Positions 24,025 through 27,362 of a stretch of DNA of 27,362 bases are shown here, piece after piece. The notes under the pieces are model-generated. The model searched no databases. It saw only the letters and a program-made list of their open reading frames with translations, and was not told the origin of the DNA. Source of the DNA: Lachnoclostridium sp. UBA2905 (GTDB lineage: Bacteria > Bacillota > Clostridia > Lachnospirales > Lachnospiraceae); the NCBI GenBank assembly GCA_002349525.1, contig DEDL01000003.1, forward strand, positions 21,657-49,018, written 5' to 3'. The translations under genes were made by a program, and so were the position numbers. Every line of letters starts with the position of its first letter. Position 1 is the first letter of the stretch.

Positions 24025-26649
24025 ATGAAAAAGTGGGTTTATTTGTTTGAAGAAGGCGATGCCAGTATGCGTAATCTTCTCGGTGGTAAGGGCGCCAATC
24101 TTGCTGAGATGACTAAGATCGGACTTCCAGTTCCACAGGGCTTTACTATTACGACAGAAGCCTGCACCCAGTATTACGAAGATGGAGAAGTTATCAATGA
24201 TGAGATTCAGGCTCAGATAATGGAGTATATCGGTAAGATGGAGAAGATTACCGGTAAGAAATTTGGAGATAGCGAGAATCCACTTCTTGTATCAGTTCGT
24301 TCTGGAGCCAGAGCATCCATGCCTGGTATGATGGATACTATTCTTAATCTTGGTCTTAATGATGATGTTGTTGAAGTTATTGCCAAAAAGTCAGGTAACC
24401 CAAGATGGGCCTGGGATTGCTACAGAAGATTTATTCAGATGTTTTCAGATGTAGTTATGGAAGTAGGCAAGAAGTACTTTGAAGAGCTTATTGATGATAT
24501 GAAGGCCAAAAAGGGTGTTACTCAGGATGTTGAACTTACTGAGGATGATCTTAAGGAACTGGCTTTTATGTTCAAGAATGAATATAAGGCAAAGATTGGT
24601 GAAGAATTCCCATCAGATCCTAAGGAACAGCTTATGGCAGCAGTTAAAGCAGTATTCCGTTCCTGGGACAATGACAGAGCTAACGTTTACAGACGTGATA
24701 ATGATATTCCTTATTCATGGGGAACAGCTGTTAATGTACAGATGATGGCATTTGGTAATATGGGTGATACATCAGGTACAGGTGTTGCATTTACACGTAA
24801 TCCTTCTACAGGTGAGAAGAAGCTTGACGGTGAATTCCTTATGAATGCACAGGGAGAAGACGTTGTAGCCGGTGTACGTACTCCTAACAAGATTGAAGAG
24901 ATGGCAGACACAATGCCTGAAGTATTTGAACAGTTCAAAGAGATATGTGATATTCTTGAGAACCATTACCGCGATATGCAGGACATGGAATTTACTATTG
25001 AAGACAAAAAGTTGTACATGCTCCAGACTCGTAATGGAAAGAGAACACCACAGGCTGCTCTTAAGATAGCATGTGATCTTGTTGATGAAGGCATGATAAC
25101 AAAGGAGAAGGCTGTTGCCATGATCGAGCCTCGTAATCTTGATGCACTTCTTCATCCACAGTTTGATCCAAAGGTAGTTAAGGATGCCGTTCCAATTGGA
25201 AGTGCAATTGGTGCTTCACCGGGATCTGCCTGCGGAAAGGTTGTATTTACAGCAGAAGATGCCATGGCTAAGCATGCAGCAGGTGAACAGGTTATTCTTG
25301 TAAGACTTGAAACTTCACCTGAGGATATTGAAGGTATGAAAGCTTCACAGGGTATTCTTACAGTTCGTGGAGGAAGAACTTCACATGCAGCAGTTGTTGC
25401 CAGAGGAATGGGTACTTGCTGTGTTTCAGGTTGCGGCGATATTATTATGGATGAGGCTGCAAAGAAGTTCACTCTTGGTGGTAAGGTATTCACAGAAGGT
25501 TCTGAAATTTCAATAGATGGTTCAACAGGTAAGATATATGATGGAATTATCCCTACTGTTGACGCAACTCCAGGCAGGGAGTTTGAACGCATAATGGGAT
25601 GGGCGGACTCATTTAGAAAGCTTAAGGTAAGAACTAATGCAGATACTCCTGCAGATGCAAAGAGAGCAAGGGAGCTTGGTGCAGAAGGTATCGGTCTTTG
25701 CCGTACAGAGCATATGTTCTTCGAAGGTGACAGAATCGATGCATTCCGTGAGATGATATGTTCAGATACAGTTGAAGAAAGAGAAGAAGCTCTTATGAAG
25801 ATTCTTCCTATGCAGCAGGATGATTTTGAAAAGCTTTACGAGGCTCTTGAGGGTTGTCCGGTTACTATAAGATTCCTTGATCCACCTCTTCATGAGTTTG
25901 TACCAACAGAAGAGGCTGATATTAAGAAGCTTGCAGATTCAAAGGGCAAGACAGTAGAGGAAGTCAAATCAATTATTAAGTCACTTCACGAATTCAACCC
26001 AATGATGGGACATCGTGGATGCCGTCTTGCAATCACATATCCTGAGATTGCAACAATGCAGACAAGAGCAGTTATCAGAGCGGCAATCAATGTAGGTAAG
26101 AAGCATCCGGACTGGAACATTAAGCCTGAAATTATGATTCCTCTTATAGGTGATGTTAAGGAGTTTAATTTTGTTAAGAAGCTTGTAGTTGAAACAGCTG
26201 ATGAAGAAATCAAGGCAGCTAGAGCTGATATTGAGTATGAGGTTGGTACAATGATTGAGATACCAAGAGCATGCTTCCTTGCAGACGAGATTGCAGCCAA
26301 TGCTGATTTCTTCTGCTTCGGAACTAATGACCTTACTCAGATGACATTTGGTTTCTCACGTGATGATTCAGGTAAGTTCTTAGAGGCATACTACAATGCT
26401 AAGATCTTCGAGAATGACCCATTTGCAAAGCTTGACCGTAATGGTGTTGGTAAGCTTATGGAAATGGCAATCGAAAAGGGAAGATCTGTTAACAAGAATC
26501 TTCATATTGGTATATGTGGAGAACATGGTGGAGATCCAACAAGTATTGAGTTCTGCAACACAATAGGACTTGACTATGTATCATGCTCACCATTTAGAGT
26601 ACCTGTGGCAAGACTCGCGGCTGCACAGGCTGCAATTGCCCAGAAGTAG
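24025..26649 (+). CDS. ppdK: Pyruvate, phosphate dikinase
   Basis: PPDK (874 residues, the standard length) interconverts pyruvate, ATP and phosphate with PEP, AMP and pyrophosphate, linking glycolysis and gluconeogenesis in anaerobes. The N-terminal ATP-grasp domain starts GGKGANLAEM. The swivelling phosphohistidine domain has His454 in GGRTSHAAVVARGMG, and the C-terminal TIM-barrel has the catalytic Cys831 in GICGEHGGDP; both agree with the well-studied Clostridium enzyme. The frame is open from 23986 but ATG at 24025 follows AAGGAGG by 7 nt and is the start. It is monocistronic with its own promoter, structured leader and terminator. Confidence 0.98.
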   Translation: MKKWVYLFEEGDASMRNLLGGKGANLAEMTKIGLPVPQGFTITTEACTQYYEDGEVINDEIQAQIMEYIGKMEKITGKKFGDSENPLLVSVRSGARASMPGMMDTILNLGLNDDVVEVIAKKSGNPRWAWDCYRRFIQMFSDVVMEVGKKYFEELIDDMKAKKGVTQDVELTEDDLKELAFMFKNEYKAKIGEEFPSDPKEQLMAAVKAVFRSWDNDRANVYRRDNDIPYSWGTAVNVQMMAFGNMGDTSGTGVAFTRNPSTGEKKLDGEFLMNAQGEDVVAGVRTPNKIEEMADTMPEVFEQFKEICDILENHYRDMQDMEFTIEDKKLYMLQTRNGKRTPQAALKIACDLVDEGMITKEKAVAMIEPRNLDALLHPQFDPKVVKDAVPIGSAIGASPGSACGKVVFTAEDAMAKHAAGEQVILVRLETSPEDIEGMKASQGILTVRGGRTSHAAVVARGMGTCCVSGCGDIIMDEAAKKFTLGGKVFTEGSEISIDGSTGKIYDGIIPTVDATPGREFERIMGWADSFRKLKVRTNADTPADAKRARELGAEGIGLCRTEHMFFEGDRIDAFREMICSDTVEEREEALMKILPMQQDDFEKLYEALEGCPVTIRFLDPPLHEFVPTEEADIKKLADSKGKTVEEVKSIIKSLHEFNPMMGHRGCRLAITYPEIATMQTRAVIRAAINVGKKHPDWNIKPEIMIPLIGDVKEFNFVKKLVVETADEEIKAARADIEYEVGTMIEIPRACFLADEIAANADFFCFGTNDLTQMTFGFSRDDSGKFLEAYYNAKIFENDPFAKLDRNGVGKLMEMAIEKGRSVNKNLHIGICGEHGGDPTSIEFCNTIGLDYVSCSPFRVPVARLAAAQAAIAQK

Positions 26650-26713
26650 GTAATTGAAAAACCTTGATTTTATGCAGGGTTGAGAGCGTATAGCTTAAGA
26701 TAATTGATTTTTT

Positions 26714-26771
26714 AAAGACCGTTTTAAGGACTGTTTGGTTCTTAAAACGGTCTTTTTGCCTTTTTTTGATA
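26714..26771 (+). terminator. Terminator of ppdK
   Basis: A perfect 15-bp stem (26714-26728 with 26741-26755, AAAGACCGTTTTAAG) has a 12-nt loop and is followed by TTGCC and seven Ts. Confidence 0.9.
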
Positions 26772-26870
26772 GTTGATTGTTTCTAGACAAGAGCCTTTTA
26801 TTGAAAACGAACATATGTACAACACGTCGCAAACAAACTAAAGATTTGTAATATTTCTATAGCAGAGTTG

Positions 26871-27191
26871 ATGGCAAAGAAACCTGAGGAACTTGTTCTT
26901 TTTGCACGAAAATGGATTGTGAAATACTATACTCATAATTCGAGTTATACATGTTATTCTTTTGATAGTAGAATAGTATTTAATAATATGTCTTTTTTGA
27001 TGAGCAAAGAAGCTTATAATGTAATTAGAAGTTCAAAATATTTAAGAGAAAGTGATGTTTTTAAAAAAGGAGAACTATTTCATTTCTCGGAGAAGCAGGT
27101 GGCTAAGGTAACAAAAGCAAATATTTTTAAAAAGACATGTATAATAGGTAAGATAAATCTTGATTGGACTGTAGAACTTGAATTTAAGTAG
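26871..27191 (+). CDS. Hypothetical protein, small AT-rich orphan ORF
   Basis: This 106-residue frame (from ATG at 26871) starts MAKKPEELVLFARKWIVKYY. It is basic, contains no signal peptide or membrane segment, and is not one I recognise. No good ribosome site precedes the ATG, and the frame stays open upstream to a TGA at 26802, so the start may be elsewhere or the N-terminus lost. The DNA is noticeably more A+T-rich than the preceding ppdK. No promoter is clear. It could be a real short gene, a gene remnant or chance. Confidence 0.4.
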   Translation: MAKKPEELVLFARKWIVKYYTHNSSYTCYSFDSRIVFNNMSFLMSKEAYNVIRSSKYLRESDVFKKGELFHFSEKQVAKVTKANIFKKTCIIGKINLDWTVELEFK

Positions 27192-27255
27192 TGATTGCAC
27201 AAGAGGTCATATGAAGTAGTAACTTTCTGCTGATTGCACATATATAACCACTAAG

Positions 27256-27306
27256 CTGATGGTGTTGATTAATAAAAGTCAAAACTGTTGGTTTAGTGTT
27301 TTTTAT
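27256..27306 (+). terminator. Possible terminator of the orphan ORF
   Basis: CACTAA and TTAGTG form a 6-bp stem over a long loop, followed by six Ts. The short stem and long loop make this weak. In the DNA just before it, TGATTGCACA occurs twice. Confidence 0.3.
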
Positions 27307-27362
27307 GCATATTCCTAATATGAATTGTGGATGAAAAGATTAGGGAAACGCTGATTAATTAA

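Overview
The window looks like chromosomal DNA of an AT-rich, anaerobic Gram-positive bacterium of the Clostridia, most likely Lachnospiraceae (Lachnospira/Eubacterium-like). The basis is: the era - yqzL-like - recO order typical of Firmicutes, an alpha2-type glycyl-tRNA synthetase, a pyruvate phosphate dikinase whose catalytic residues fall at H454 and C831, a desulfoferrodoxin, strong AGGAGG-type ribosome binding sites, and a secreted subtilase with bacterial Fn3-like tail domains. The taxonomic call is inference; no rRNA gene is present.

Layout. 1-220: tail of a CPBP-type membrane protease, ending inside a perfect 15-bp hairpin shared with a convergent cold-shock gene (318-515). 665-7214: a block on the + strand of housekeeping genes: M16C peptidase, era, yqzL-like, recO and glyS. 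7215-7569: a repeat-rich gap with a strong bidirectional terminator. 7570-8409 (-): pyridoxal/pyridoxamine kinase. 8410-8802: an unusual GC-rich, multi-hairpin region between divergent genes with overlapping promoters. 8803-12271: a surface/secreted S8 protease carrying two in-frame tandem repeats, overlapping an RNase H with a viroplasmin-like N-terminus. 12379-12747 (-): a CrcB/FluC fluoride channel.

13006-17500 is the accessory part: a frameshifted gene of unknown function, a desulfoferrodoxin fused to a BFD-type [2Fe-2S] domain, a truncated PD-(D/E)XK (Rpn-type) transposase remnant, and an IS256-family insertion sequence with recognisable inverted ends and a hairpin that would sequester the transposase ribosome binding site.

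17680-27191 returns to core genes: a translationally coupled ppx-ppk pair (-) for polyphosphate turnover, divergent queA (tRNA queuosine), a YegS/DgkB-like lipid kinase and ppdK with a structured leader. A small AT-rich orphan ORF follows. No CRISPR array, phage module or defence island is visible. The most unusual signals are the 8459-8706 structured element in front of the pyridoxal kinase gene, the Gly-Gly-Ile repeat inserted in the catalytic domain of the S8 protease, the Dfx-BFD fusion, the IS fold-back hairpin, and degenerate AT-rich tandem arrays in several intergenic gaps.
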